Positions 8,385-16,930 are shown, counted from the first letter of the stretch. The stretch is DNA of 64,000 bases from Haladaptatus pallidirubidus (GCF_020700235.1 NZ_CP085301.1:1054001-1118000); one strand, 5' to 3'. The notes: generated from the letters alone by a model not told the origin. A program made the numbers and translations.

Positions 8385-9620
8385 TTATTCGTATCGAAGC
8401 GCGTCGATGGGGTCGGTTCGGGCCGCGCTCCACGCCGGATACAGTCCGGCGACCACGCCGACGAGAACGCCGACCGCGATTGCGATGGCGAACCACTCCA
8501 GCGGGAAAGTGAGCGACACGTCGATGTAGCCCGCGACGAGGTACGCCGCGCCGACGCCAAGCGGCGTTCCCAGCAGTGCACCGAGCAGGCCGAGCATGAC
8601 GGCTTCCACGAGGAACAACTGAATAACGTCCCGGCGCTGTGCGCCGACGGCTTTCATGATACCGATTTCCTTGGTTCGCTCCGTAACGCTGACAAGCATG
8701 ATGTTGGCGATACCGATGGAACCGACGACCAGCGAGATGACGGCGATACCCGTCACGAAGCCGGTGAGCGTGTTGAGCAGGTCTTGCACCTGCTGGAGCA
8801 GTTCCTCATTCGTCCGGGCAGAAAAGTCGTACTCCGTCGGCATGAGCGAAGCTGCATCCGAATCAGCTTCGAGATAGCGGAGCATCTCGTCGCGGGCGGG
8901 TTCAACCGCGTCCGGGTCGGTCGCAACGACCGTGAGCAGCGGATACACGCGGCGATTCTCGCCGTCAATCGACACGCTCGTCTCGTAGAACGGGTCGGTC
9001 GGCGTGTAGACCCGCGGTTGGGAGGCAAAACCCTCGAACGGCCCCTGACTTTCGGAACCATTCAGAATGCCGACCACGGTAGCGTTGACGCCCGAACCGT
9101 TCGCGCGGAGGATGGCGATGGAGTCGCCGACCGAGACGTTTTCGTCGAATTGGGTCGCCGCGGCGGTGTTCAGGACGACTTCGTTCGCGCCGCTCGAGAA
9201 CGCGCTGCCGGATTCGAATTCCGCGCCGTCGAAGTACCCGGGCGTGATGGCGACGACATCGCTTCTGGCCACCGTGTCGTTGCCGTACCTGAGCCCCGAG
9301 GTCGGAACGCTCCCGCGCGGGATGACGCTTTCGACGGTGTCGATGCCCTCGATTCGGGTTATATCGCGCTCTGAGAACACGGGTTGTGCGCCCGCGCCGG
9401 GCGCACCCTGCTCTCCCTCGGGGCCGGTCCAGACGTAGATTTGTTGGGCTTCCTCGCCGCCAACGTCGCCGATGATGGACGCCTGTACGCTTGCACCGAG
9501 AGTTGCGAGCGCGATGACCGCCGCAACCCCGATTATCACGCCGAGCGTCGTCAACGACGAGCGGAGTTTGTGACCCCGGATGGAGCGCCAACTCATTCGG
9601 AACACTTCGCGCGCGTCCAT
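8385..9620 (-). CDS. MacB/FtsX-type ABC transporter permease
   Basis: A 411-residue membrane protein with the MacB architecture. One N-terminal transmembrane segment follows MSWRSIRGHKLRSSLTTLG, then comes an extracellular MacB_PCD domain of about 220 residues, then a C-terminal FtsX domain with three membrane segments and the loop SVTERTKEIGIMKAVGAQ. Such permeases work with a LolD/MacB-like ATPase to move lipoproteins, peptides or drugs, or to drive extracytoplasmic reactions. No ATPase gene is adjacent in this window: the 738 bases upstream are non-coding and carry a TATA-like box at 9681-9690. The permease is therefore an orphan here. ATG 9620 begins the conserved MDAREVFRMSWRSI. Confidence 0.85.
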   Translation of the reverse strand: MDAREVFRMSWRSIRGHKLRSSLTTLGVIIGVAAVIALATLGASVQASIIGDVGGEEAQQIYVWTGPEGEQGAPGAGAQPVFSERDITRIEGIDTVESVIPRGSVPTSGLRYGNDTVARSDVVAITPGYFDGAEFESGSAFSSGANEVVLNTAAATQFDENVSVGDSIAILRANGSGVNATVVGILNGSESQGPFEGFASQPRVYTPTDPFYETSVSIDGENRRVYPLLTVVATDPDAVEPARDEMLRYLEADSDAASLMPTEYDFSARTNEELLQQVQDLLNTLTGFVTGIAVISLVVGSIGIANIMLVSVTERTKEIGIMKAVGAQRRDVIQLFLVEAVMLGLLGALLGTPLGVGAAYLVAGYIDVSLTFPLEWFAIAIAVGVLVGVVAGLYPAWSAARTDPIDALRYE

Positions 9621-9919
9621 CAGTCGTGTTCTCCGTGGTTTTCGGTCGTGCGCGCCGCAGCCATACAAACGTGAACGGAGTATATCGTCAAAATCCTACC
9701 GCCGACGCGAGTTGGGTTGGGTCGAAAACCACATGGACAACGTGGCGCGCGCATCGGCGGGTCTGAGGAGAACGAGGTTTCGCAAAAATCTCGGACGCGA
9801 GCGGTGCAACCGCGAGCAACGAAGACCCGTCGATTATCTCGCGAGGGATGAGCAACCGAGCGCAGGCGAGGGAGCGAATCGGTTGGGAAGGATGTGGCGG
9901 TTGCGGTGGCAGTTATTTA

Positions 9920-9976
9920 TTGTCGTGATTTGCTCACTACTATTTGACGATACTACGTTTTGGCAAATCACGACAA
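9920..9976. repeat. Perfect 14-base inverted repeat with AT-rich loop
   Basis: TTGTCGTGATTTGC at 9920-9933 is mirrored exactly by GCAAATCACGACAA at 9963-9976 with a 29-base loop. It sits at the centre of the larger imperfect palindrome of this intergenic region. Transcription from either side would form a strong hairpin. Confidence 0.8.
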
Positions 9977-10226
9977 CAAACGAAGCCCTCGAACTTCGCT
10001 CGTTTCACTCGCTCCGCCCTCGCCCTTCATCCGCCACGGAACCGCCTTGGTCACACCCACCCCAGCCGATTCCTTTGCTCACTGCGTTCGTTCTGGTCAT
10101 CCACCATCAGTGGTACGCTCTGATGAGCCATTCGCTCGCACGGGAAGAGACACGGTTTCCCCTGCTCTCGTTCGCGTCGCTCACGAGAACTCCGCCGTCG
10201 CTCACGAAGACCTCGCACGCTATCAA

Positions 10227-10261
10227 GACAGGCCTTCGGACGATATGTCCTCAGGCCTGTC
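10227..10261. repeat. Nine-base perfect stem-loop
   Basis: GACAGGCCT at 10227-10235 pairs with AGGCCTGTC at 10253-10261 across a 17-base loop. It lies about 100 bases before rpiA. Confidence 0.6.
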
Positions 10262-10358
10262 TCAGCGCGCCACAGGAAATAAAGCGAAATTCGTAACTCC
10301 ACCTATCCAAACGTCCTCGCAAACCTTTTTCGAACCGAGGCGAAAAACCACATCGTAT

Positions 10359-11039
10359 ATGAAATCGACGGGTGGAAGCGACGAGGCGAAGCGAAACGCG
10401 GGCGAGAGCGCGGCAGAGGCGGTCAAAGACGGGATGGTCGTCGGACTGGGAACGGGAAGCACGGCGGCTCACGCGATTCGCGCGATTGGGCGCGCGGTGG
10501 ACGCCGGAATGGATATACGGGGAGTTCCGACTTCGTTCCAGTCGCGCCAACTAGCCCGTAAGGAAGGGATTCCGCTGACCGACCTCGATTCGGTGTCGGA
10601 AATCGACCTCGCAATCGACGGGACAGACCAGTTCGCCGGAGGAAGTCTCATCAAGGGCGGCGGGGCGGCCCACGCCCGCGAAAAAGTGGTAGACAGTGCG
10701 GCGAAACGGTTCCTCGTCGTGGCAGACCCGAGCAAGGAAGCGGAACGACTGGATCACCCAGTCCCAGTCGAAGTGCTTCCCCCCGCTCGAACCACGGTAG
10801 CCGCGGATATCCGGGAGTTGGGCGGGGAACCCACCTTGCGCGAAGCGGAACGAAAGGACGGTCCGGTCGTCACCGACAACGGAAATCTCGTTCTCGACTG
10901 TTCGTTCGGTGAGATTCACTCGCCCCGGGAGCTCACGAGGAGTCTCGCGTCGATTCCCGGCGTGGTGGAACACGGCCTATTCGTCGGGATGGCGGACGAG
11001 ATTCACGTCGGCACCGACGACGGCGCGGAAATTCGGTAG
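10359..11039 (+). CDS. rpiA: Ribose-5-phosphate isomerase A
   Basis: A 226-residue cytoplasmic enzyme that interconverts ribose-5-phosphate and ribulose-5-phosphate, in haloarchaea mainly for nucleotide sugar supply. It has the phosphate-binding loop GLGTGSTAAHAI (about residues 28-39), the catalytic stretch DGTDQ (DGADE in most family members), IKGGGAAHAREKVV with the catalytic Glu in REK, and the VADPSK motif. The Glu-to-Gln change at the end of DGADE is outside the two essential Asp positions, so activity is expected. The start is ATG 10359, after an AT-rich stretch; the longer in-frame extension upstream falls within the repeat-rich intergenic region and is not coding. Confidence 0.93.
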   Translation: MKSTGGSDEAKRNAGESAAEAVKDGMVVGLGTGSTAAHAIRAIGRAVDAGMDIRGVPTSFQSRQLARKEGIPLTDLDSVSEIDLAIDGTDQFAGGSLIKGGGAAHAREKVVDSAAKRFLVVADPSKEAERLDHPVPVEVLPPARTTVAADIRELGGEPTLREAERKDGPVVTDNGNLVLDCSFGEIHSPRELTRSLASIPGVVEHGLFVGMADEIHVGTDDGAEIR

Positions 11040-11107
11040 TCGGAGGGTCGGAGAACGTTCAGCAGTCGCTGGGCGGGCGAAAAATAAATGGAAGAAAGTT
11101 TCGTGTT

Positions 11108-11275
11108 TTACAGGTCGCGAGGTTGGACCGTCTTCCGGTCGTTTTCCTCGGCACGTCGGGCGGCGTCATCGAGGAGCGCAGCGACTTCTTTGTCGAGTGC
11201 ATCGTAAAAGTCCGACGCAACGTTTTTGTCGTCGAGCGCTTCCTTCACAGCGGCTTTGACAATAAGGTCTGCCAT
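11108..11275 (-). CDS. DUF1931 histone-fold protein
   Basis: A 55-residue protein, MADLIVKAAVKEAL...TVQPRDL. The helix-loop-helix layout and the terminal TVQPRDL are characteristic of the small DUF1931 proteins of haloarchaea, which have a single histone fold related to archaeal histones. It could bind DNA or be a chromatin-like accessory protein; this is inferred from the fold. I start at ATG 11275 because the conserved protein begins MADLIVKAA and a TATA box lies at 11303-11312, making the 14 extra in-frame codons upstream unlikely. It converges with rpiA (68-base gap). Confidence 0.85.
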   Translation of the reverse strand: MADLIVKAAVKEALDDKNVASDFYDALDKEVAALLDDAARRAEENDRKTVQPRDL

Positions 11276-11302
11276 ACAGGATTGACGTTCCGTAGCCCAG
11301 TT

Positions 11303-11312
11303 AATAAAGCTT
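11303..11312 (-). promoter_or_regulatory. TATA box of the DUF1931 gene
   Basis: CTTTATTAAC on the minus strand, 28-37 bases before ATG 11275, implies a transcript start within about 10 bases of the start codon. Confidence 0.6.
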
Positions 11313-11377
11313 CCCAAATTATGCGGTTAAGCCCCACGAGTAGAAGAATCCGCCCGACTCTACCAACTGGGCCAAAA

Positions 11378-11385
11378 CTTTTAAG
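11378..11385 (+). promoter_or_regulatory. TATA box of the larB gene
   Basis: CTTTTAAG preceded by an A-rich BRE-like stretch, 63-70 bases before ATG 11448; the leader would be about 40 bases and includes GGAGGAAC. Confidence 0.5.
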
Positions 11386-11447
11386 TTGAGAAAAGTAGAC
11401 AGGCGTGGGACGATAGACGGGAGTAGGAGGAACACAGAGAGGCATAT

Positions 11448-12212
11448 ATGCGGGAATTACTCGAAGCGGTCGCCGCGGGAGAACTGAGCGTCACCGAAGC
11501 CGAGTCAAGACTGTCGGGCTACGCGACGACGGAGGCCGGACGCTTCGACGCCGCCAGAGAGACGCGCAGAGGCGTCCCGGAGGCGATTCTCTGCGACGGG
11601 AAAATGCCCACCGAGGTAGCAACCCTCGCTACGGCGGCCGTCGAAACGGCGGGGCGAGCGCTGGTCACGCGGGCCAACGACGAGCAGATACGAGCAGTCC
11701 GCGCACGCCTCGCGGAGGAGCATCCGGACGCGAACGTCCGAGTCCGCGAGCGAGCAAACATTCTCGTCGCGCACGCAGTCGGATTCGACAAACCAGAACT
11801 CGACGCCACGGTGGGCGTCGTCAGCGCGGGCACGAGCGACGCGATTCCCGCCGGAGAGGCGGTCGCCGTCGCGGAAGAGATGGGCGCAACCACCGAAGAG
11901 ATTCACGACGTGGGCGTGGCGTCCCTCGTGCGCGTGCTGGACGAAGTAGATGCGCTCCGCGACCTCGACGTGCTCGTCGTCGCCGCCGGACGCGAGGGGG
12001 CGCTCCCCACGGTAATCGCGGGGTTAGTCGATACGCCCGTCATCGGCCTGCCGGTTTCGAACGGCTACGGCCACGCCGGACAGGGAAAATCCGCGCTCTC
12101 GGGGATGTTGCAGTCCTGTACCGTCCTTTCGACCGTGAACATCGACGCTGGATTCGTGGCGGGTGCACAGGCAGGGTTGATAGCGCGAGCGATAGATTCG
12201 GCGAAGGAATGA
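11448..12212 (+). CDS. larB: LarB: nicotinate adenine dinucleotide carboxylase/hydrolase of nickel-pincer cofactor synthesis
   Basis: A 254-residue protein of the LarB (PurE-like) family. LarB carboxylates the pyridinium ring of NaAD at C5 and hydrolyses it, the first step toward the nickel-pincer nucleotide used by lactate racemase and related epimerases. The PurE-like C-terminal half has VGVVSAGTSDAIPAGEAV (about residues 122-139), VVAAGREGALPTVIAGLV and LPVSNGYGHAGQGKSALSGM. The N-terminal AILCDGK motif carries the conserved cysteine. The partner genes larC and larE are not in this window. The protein fits the family length (about 250 residues). Confidence 0.9.
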   Translation: MRELLEAVAAGELSVTEAESRLSGYATTEAGRFDAARETRRGVPEAILCDGKMPTEVATLATAAVETAGRALVTRANDEQIRAVRARLAEEHPDANVRVRERANILVAHAVGFDKPELDATVGVVSAGTSDAIPAGEAVAVAEEMGATTEEIHDVGVASLVRVLDEVDALRDLDVLVVAAGREGALPTVIAGLVDTPVIGLPVSNGYGHAGQGKSALSGMLQSCTVLSTVNIDAGFVAGAQAGLIARAIDSAKE

Positions 12213-12252
12213 TGATGGGAGCGAAAAGTCGAGAGTAGTTCAGGGGTGTCGT

Positions 12253-12519
12253 TCAGGCGGACTGCGTTCGAGTGTCTTGCCGTTGACGTCGGAAACTGAC
12301 CACCGTAAGCGGGAGAAGAATCGCCAGCAGGACGGCGAAACCAATGGTAGCGAAATGCAGTTCGAAGAACCCGACAGCGGCAAGGTACGCCCAGAAGAGC
12401 GCGTACCCGGTATCAGTGACGAGAACGATTCGCGGTTTATCCTGGATGTACCGACCGTAGAGCATGACGAGTTGGGCGACGAAACTCACTACCGCGAGAC
12501 CAATGAGAAGGAGACGCAT
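12253..12519 (-). CDS. Small membrane protein, unknown function
   Basis: An 88-residue protein with three predicted membrane helices: MRLLLIGLAVVSFVAQLVML, a segment around YALFWAYLAAVGFFELHF, and FAVLLAILLPLTVVSF. It ends in a basic tail (RRQRQDTRTQSA) that would stay inside the cell. It converges with larB and lies 103 bases past the start of the Fe-S oxidoreductase-type region on the same strand. I chose the ATG at 12519 because the hydrophobic pattern begins there; upstream codons in this frame look non-coding. I do not recognise a family. Confidence 0.55.
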   Translation of the reverse strand: MRLLLIGLAVVSFVAQLVMLYGRYIQDKPRIVLVTDTGYALFWAYLAAVGFFELHFATIGFAVLLAILLPLTVVSFRRQRQDTRTQSA

Positions 12520-12622
12520 TTTCTGTACGGTCGTTTTTCTCCGATATAATCGTTGTGCTACGAACGGTTCTATCGGATGAGCAGTCGTCGAAATCGTGGG
12601 AGAAACGAAAATCAGCGAGTGG

Positions 12623-14743
12623 TCACGCCGAGACTTTGATTTTGTCTTCAGCGCCCAACGCTTCGACCACCAGTTCGGCAACGTCCACGACTTCGATGTC
12701 CTCTTCGTATCCACCCGTTTTCCGTCCGTCCTCGTACATCGTCATGCACATCGGGCAGGCGACGACGAACTTCTCGACGCCCGAGGCGGCGTCCGTGTCC
12801 TCCAGCGCCTCCCGGATGCGCTCCTCGCTCGGTTTGGGGTCTTCCTCGAAATCCATCCAGAGGCCGCCGCCGCCGCCGCCACAGCAGAACGAGTTGGCGC
12901 GGTTGCGCGGCATCTCGTCTAGCGTACAACCGGTACCTTTGACGATTTCGCGGGGTGCCTCGTACTCGTCGTTGTACCGCCCGAGGTGACACGGGTCGTG
13001 GTAGGTGACGGTGTAGTCGAGTTCGTTCCCGGACAGACCCGTGCGGCCCGAGCGGAACAGTTCTTCCACGACCTGCGTGTAGTGATAGACCGGTGCGTCG
13101 AACTCCTCCGCCATCTCCGGATACTCGTTTTTGAACGTGTTGTAGCTGTGCGGGTCGGTACAGACAATTTTGTCGAAATCGCATTTCTCGAACGCGGCGA
13201 CGTTGTCCTCAACGAGCATCTCGTACAGGCCTTCCTCGCCGACCCTGCGAACGTCGTTTCCGTCGTTTCGCTCCTCCTCGTAGAGGATGCCGTAGGAGAC
13301 GCCCGTCTCGTGGAGGATGGTAGCCAGCGAGCGCGCAACGCGGCGATTTCGCTCGTCGTAGGACGGATAGTCGCCGACGTACCAGAGGAACTCCACGTCC
13401 TCGTCGCGGGCATCGGGAATTTCGAAGTCGAGTTCCTCCGTCCACTCGGGACGACGGCGTTCGGGGTCGCCGAAGGCGTTCCCGTTCTGGAAGACGTTCA
13501 TCATCGCGTCCTGCACGTTCGCGTCCATCTGGCCGGATTCGGTCAGTCTGCGGTTCATGTCGCTGAACGACGTGAGGTGTTCGATGTCAACCGGACAGGC
13601 GTCCATGCACGCCATGCAGGACATGCAGGATTCCATGGTCCTGCTGTCGATGACGCTGGAACCCCCGTCCGCGATGATTGGCTTCTCGTCGGTCGTTCCG
13701 GCGTCCAGATTCTCGCGGTACTGTTTCAGGTCGAGAATCACATCTCGGGGGTCGAGCGGCCGACCGGAGGCCTTTGCCGGACAGACCGACGAACAGCGGC
13801 CGCATTTCGTACAGGCGTCCTGGTCGAGCAGCTGCCGCCACGAGAAGTCGTCGATACTCGTCGCGCCGATTTCATCGGGGCTGGCGTCGGACGGGACGCC
13901 CGGAAGCCGTTTGCCCGCTTTCTCGTCGCGCGTGACGACGTTGGCGAACGACGAGAGCATGTGGAACGGTTTGGCGTAGGGAATCGCCGCAACGAAGACG
14001 AGCGCTGGAATCGCGTGCGCCCACCAAACGACCGGATACCATGCCACTGCGGCAGTTTCAGAGACGCCCGCGATTTTGAGCACGTCGGCTACGAACCAGC
14101 CGACAAAACTGACGGTTTCGAAGTCAGGAAAGCCGGTTCCGAGAATTCGGAACCCTTCGGTGATGTAGCCGCCGACGCCGAGCACGAACAGCGTCCAGAT
14201 GAACAGGTCGTCCTCTCTACTGGTGTGTTTCCCCCAAAGACGGTGGTTTCGGACCCAGTAGCGTCGGTAGATGGCCATGCCGACGCCGACGACGAACAGC
14301 AGGCCCATCGCGTCCATCACGAGCGAGTAGGCGAGGTAGAAGTTACCGGCGAAAAACGAATCCTCACTGCCGAGGACGTAGTGGGTGAACTTCTGGTAAA
14401 TATCCATATCGATGGCGAGAATTGTCGTACCGATGAGGAGGGTCAAAAATCCCCATAAGATGAACGAGTGCATCAAGCCGCCGTACAGGTCGCGGTTGAA
14501 CTGTTTCTCGTTCGAAAGCACAACTTTCGCCGCGTGCGTGATTCGACCCGGAAGGCCGTTCAGTCGCTCGAACCAGTCGTCTTCCCCGTTTGCGTACCGC
14601 GCGAAGCGGTTGTAAACGCCGAACAGGAAGAAGAAGACGGCAACTGCGGCGAGGAAATAAAATATCGCCTCGCCGATAAGCCCGATTCTCCAGAACGTCG
14701 GACGCGTCGTGCCCGACGCCTGTGCAAGCGCGAAGATTTCCAT
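12623..14743 (-). CDS. Membrane-anchored Fe-S oxidoreductase, HdrD/GlpC-like
   Basis: A 706-residue protein joining an integral-membrane b-type domain to an HdrD-like catalytic part. Residues 1 to about 290 contain five or six membrane helices resembling the NarI/HdrE family. Two ferredoxin motifs follow, CTKCGRCSSVCP and CMSCMACMDACP, each of the CxxCxxCxxxCP type, for two [4Fe-4S] clusters. The C-terminal half has cysteine-rich CCG domains; the second contains DPCHLGRYND and FCCGGGGGG. Such proteins pass electrons between the quinone pool and a cytoplasmic donor (lactate, glycerol-3-phosphate or a disulfide). Without methanogenesis genes, the partner is probably a soluble dehydrogenase encoded elsewhere; the substrate is not evident. 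Confidence 0.85.
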   Translation of the reverse strand: MEIFALAQASGTTRPTFWRIGLIGEAIFYFLAAVAVFFFLFGVYNRFARYANGEDDWFERLNGLPGRITHAAKVVLSNEKQFNRDLYGGLMHSFILWGFLTLLIGTTILAIDMDIYQKFTHYVLGSEDSFFAGNFYLAYSLVMDAMGLLFVVGVGMAIYRRYWVRNHRLWGKHTSREDDLFIWTLFVLGVGGYITEGFRILGTGFPDFETVSFVGWFVADVLKIAGVSETAAVAWYPVVWWAHAIPALVFVAAIPYAKPFHMLSSFANVVTRDEKAGKRLPGVPSDASPDEIGATSIDDFSWRQLLDQDACTKCGRCSSVCPAKASGRPLDPRDVILDLKQYRENLDAGTTDEKPIIADGGSSVIDSRTMESCMSCMACMDACPVDIEHLTSFSDMNRRLTESGQMDANVQDAMMNVFQNGNAFGDPERRRPEWTEELDFEIPDARDEDVEFLWYVGDYPSYDERNRRVARSLATILHETGVSYGILYEEERNDGNDVRRVGEEGLYEMLVEDNVAAFEKCDFDKIVCTDPHSYNTFKNEYPEMAEEFDAPVYHYTQVVEELFRSGRTGLSGNELDYTVTYHDPCHLGRYNDEYEAPREIVKGTGCTLDEMPRNRANSFCCGGGGGGLWMDFEEDPKPSEERIREALEDTDAASGVEKFVVACPMCMTMYEDGRKTGGYEEDIEVVDVAELVVEALGAEDKIKVSA

Positions 14744-14830
14744 GTTTTATCAGGTGGAGACGAATTGCTTAAATCTTGCTTCCCGTCCATCCTCCCGCTG
14801 TCTTGCGAGAATAAAAAACAAATTTGTAAT

Positions 14831-15538
14831 TTATACGAATACCCAGCCGACGAGCGCGCAGATGAGACAAATCGCCGGAACGTCGCGGCGCGAAATCGCC
14901 AGCGGGGGAAGGGTTGGGTTCCACGCGAAACAGCGAACGCGGAGTGCGAGCGAAAACGTATCCGCGCGGGAGAACACGCGCGCCACCCCCGCTGCCCCGA
15001 CGAGCTGCATTCGCTCCGCGAGCGACCGCTCCGTTCCGAGTCGGGCGGCGATAGCTTCTCGAATCGCCCGTAAATCGGCCTGTAAGACCGGAAGAAAGCG
15101 AAAAACGAAGGCGACACCCATCCCTAAAAATTGACCGGGGCGACCGGGGACGAGCCACTGAATCGCCGCGCGCGACTCCCGAACCGGCGTCGTCCGGATG
15201 TACGCGGCGCTCACACAAAGGATGAGAATCACGCGATAGCTGGCCAGCGCGGGCGGAATCGCGTCTGCCGGAACGAACCACGGCGACCCGAGCGTCAGGG
15301 ACGCGAACAGCGGCCCGCCGAGCAAAAACGGAAAGACGGATCGAAACTCGCGGAGCACCCAGAGGGGCGACGTCTCCGCAGAGATAAGAACGACTCCGAC
15401 AAGCACGCTTAGCAATGCAAGACCGCGCGGCGTCGTGTGTGCGAGCGCGGCGAAGGCGAAGACGGCCTGAAAAAACAGCTTCACCCGGGGGTCGAGTCGT
15501 TCCGAAAAGGCCCCCATTGAACGATGCGAAAGCGTCAT
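14831..15538 (-). CDS. bioN: Biotin ECF transporter transmembrane protein BioN (EcfT)
   Basis: A 235-residue EcfT-type scaffold protein that couples the BioM ATPase to the biotin-binding BioY subunit. Several hydrophobic helices are followed by a cytoplasmic coupling region. The arginine-rich helices GRPGQFLGMGVAFVFRFLP and the later AGVARVFSRADTFSLALRVR correspond to the EcfT coupling motifs (A-R-G type). The start codon overlaps the bioM stop by four bases (ATGA), so the subunits are translationally coupled. The frame extends far upstream without a stop, but that part overlaps bioM and is not used. Confidence 0.85.
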   Translation of the reverse strand: MTLSHRSMGAFSERLDPRVKLFFQAVFAFAALAHTTPRGLALLSVLVGVVLISAETSPLWVLREFRSVFPFLLGGPLFASLTLGSPWFVPADAIPPALASYRVILILCVSAAYIRTTPVRESRAAIQWLVPGRPGQFLGMGVAFVFRFLPVLQADLRAIREAIAARLGTERSLAERMQLVGAAGVARVFSRADTFSLALRVRCFAWNPTLPPLAISRRDVPAICLICALVGWVFV

Positions 15539-16233
15539 GGGACGTGGATGCCGAAATCGGCGATTTCCGACGCCACATCGTTCGGTTTTCCATCGACTGC
15601 AACCCGTCCGTCCTGGAGTGTGACAACTCTGTCGGCGAGCGGCCACACGTCACGCAGGTCGTGCGTGACGACGACGAATCCGGTTCCCTTGTCCGAACAG
15701 CGTTCGAGGTGGGTGATCACGGAATCGCGCGCCGGAGCGTCCAATCCGGTAAACGGTTCGTCCAGCACGAGGTGTGCCGGTTCCATCGCCAGCGCGCCCG
15801 CGATAGCGACGCGCTGGCACTCGCCGCCGGAGAGGGAGTCGATTCGGTCGTTTTTCCGGTCAGCCATTCCGACCGCGGAAAGCGAGGTTTCCACCCGGCG
15901 GTCGATTTCCTCGTGGGAAAGACCGAGGTTTTCGGGGCCGAACGACACGTCCGCGCCGACAGTCGCCGAGACGAAAGTGTCTCGCGGATGTTGAAACACC
16001 ATTCCGACGCGCGTTCGCGCGGCCACGAGGTCGTCTTCGACCGGCGTTCCATCGACCAGTACCTCACCCTCGTCGGGCGTGAGCAGGCCGTTGAAATGCC
16101 GGACAAGCGTCGTCTTGCCGCTCCCGTTCGGCCCGGCGAGGACGACGAACTGTCCGTCGGAAATCGTCAGCGAGACGCCGTCGAGCGCGACCGTTTCACC
16201 GAATCGGTGAACCAGGTTTCGCGTCGTTATCAT
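15535..16233 (-). CDS. bioM: Biotin ECF transporter ATP-binding protein BioM
   Basis: A 232-residue ABC ATPase. Walker A is GPNGSGKTT (about residues 34-42), the Q-loop is MVFQHPRDTF, the signature is SLSGGECQRVAIA, and Walker B HLVLDEP is followed by FTGLD; the H-loop His is in VVTHDLRD. The Q-loop with QHPRDTF is typical of ECF-type ATPases. It lies between bioY and bioN, overlapping both by four bases, and energises biotin uptake. A single ATPase, rather than an EcfA1/A2 pair, marks a dedicated BioMNY transporter rather than a shared one. Confidence 0.9.
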   Translation of the reverse strand: MITTRNLVHRFGETVALDGVSLTISDGQFVVLAGPNGSGKTTLVRHFNGLLTPDEGEVLVDGTPVEDDLVAARTRVGMVFQHPRDTFVSATVGADVSFGPENLGLSHEEIDRRVETSLSAVGMADRKNDRIDSLSGGECQRVAIAGALAMEPAHLVLDEPFTGLDAPARDSVITHLERCSDKGTGFVVVTHDLRDVWPLADRVVTLQDGRVAVDGKPNDVASEIADFGIHVP

Positions 16234-16814
16234 TCGGCGGTGACGCGGTCGCTCCGAACGATACCGACCGCGGCGGTGATTTTGAACGCTTCGAAGGGAA
16301 CGAACGCCAATGCCGAAAGCGTGAACGCCTCGACCAGCGCGTAGTTACCGAAGTACGAGAAGCCGACCGTTCCGAGCACGTAGATGACGGCGGTTCCGGC
16401 AGCCATCCCGGCGACGAGTCGAACGACACCGACTCGTTTCGGGTCGTGGAGCGTCAAACCGCCGTGGACGATGATGCCGATGACGAACGCGGCGACGGGG
16501 TACGAAAGCAGGTAGCCGCCGGTGAGTCCGACCAGTTCAGCGACTCCGGCGGAGCCATTGGCAAAAATCGGCGCGCCGGCCGACCCTGCGACGAGGTAGA
16601 GTACCGTGGAGGCAGACCCCCAAAGCGGCCCGAGGAAGATTCCGGCGAGGAAGACGCCGAGGACTTGCAGTGTGACGGGAATCGCCGGTGCAAGGGGGTT
16701 GGGAAACGAAACTTGTGCAAATGCGCCGATAACCGCCGCGAACAGCGCCGTACGTGCGATATTTCCGACCATTTGCTCGCCGACAAGTTCGACCGAACCG
16801 GTTTCAGTTGACAT
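16230..16814 (-). CDS. bioY: Biotin transporter substrate-binding subunit BioY
   Basis: A 194-residue membrane protein with six helices and BioY signatures: FAQVSFPNPLAPAIPVTLQ near residue 40 and the GSAGAPIFANGSAGVAELVG and TGGYLLSYPVAAF segments that form the biotin pocket. It is the S-component that binds biotin outside and delivers it with BioM and BioN. The start is ATG 16814 (MSTETGSV...); a TTG two codons upstream also fits the frame but is less likely. It is the promoter-proximal gene of bioYMN, and a 7-7 inverted repeat lies right ahead of it, suggesting control by biotin. Confidence 0.92.
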   Translation of the reverse strand: MSTETGSVELVGEQMVGNIARTALFAAVIGAFAQVSFPNPLAPAIPVTLQVLGVFLAGIFLGPLWGSASTVLYLVAGSAGAPIFANGSAGVAELVGLTGGYLLSYPVAAFVIGIIVHGGLTLHDPKRVGVVRLVAGMAAGTAVIYVLGTVGFSYFGNYALVEAFTLSALAFVPFEAFKITAAVGIVRSDRVTAE

Positions 16815-16829
16815 GGTCAATTATCGCTC

Positions 16830-16857
16830 GTCAACCAGTAATATAGCTTCGGTTGAC
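16830..16857 (-). promoter_or_regulatory. Candidate biotin-responsive operator ahead of bioYMN
   Basis: GTCAACC at 16830-16836 and GGTTGAC at 16851-16857 form a perfect 7-base inverted repeat separated by 14 bases, 16 bases upstream of ATG 16814. An AT-rich box (TTTAATA on the minus strand, around 16866-16874) would put the transcript start inside the repeat spacer, so a dimeric regulator bound here would block transcription. The resemblance to the spaced GTTAACC-like palindromes used by BirA repressors is an inference. Confidence 0.55.
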
Positions 16858-16930
16858 AAGGAGAGTATTAAATATACTAACATGCGAACAGACTCCGAAA
16901 ATTGGACAAAATTCCACTAGTCGCCCAACA

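Larger units (their letters stand above)
9621..10358. other. Long non-coding intergenic region with nested inverted repeats (738 bases)
   Basis: No frame in this stretch has convincing coding character. The left part holds the promoter of the minus-strand permease. The centre has an outer imperfect inverted repeat (about 9868-9910 with 10028-10085) around an AT-rich core and a perfect inner stem. The right part has a 9-base stem at 10227-10261, and an AT-rich stretch then leads to the rpiA start. Confidence 0.7.

Noticed and set aside
9580..10296. A 238-residue plus-strand open frame over the permease start and the palindrome region.
   Set aside because: The residues have no haloarchaeal acidic bias or motif, and the frame crosses the inverted repeat.
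12596..14458. Long plus-strand open frames opposite the Fe-S oxidoreductase.
   Set aside because: They mirror the coding strand and lack any domain signature.
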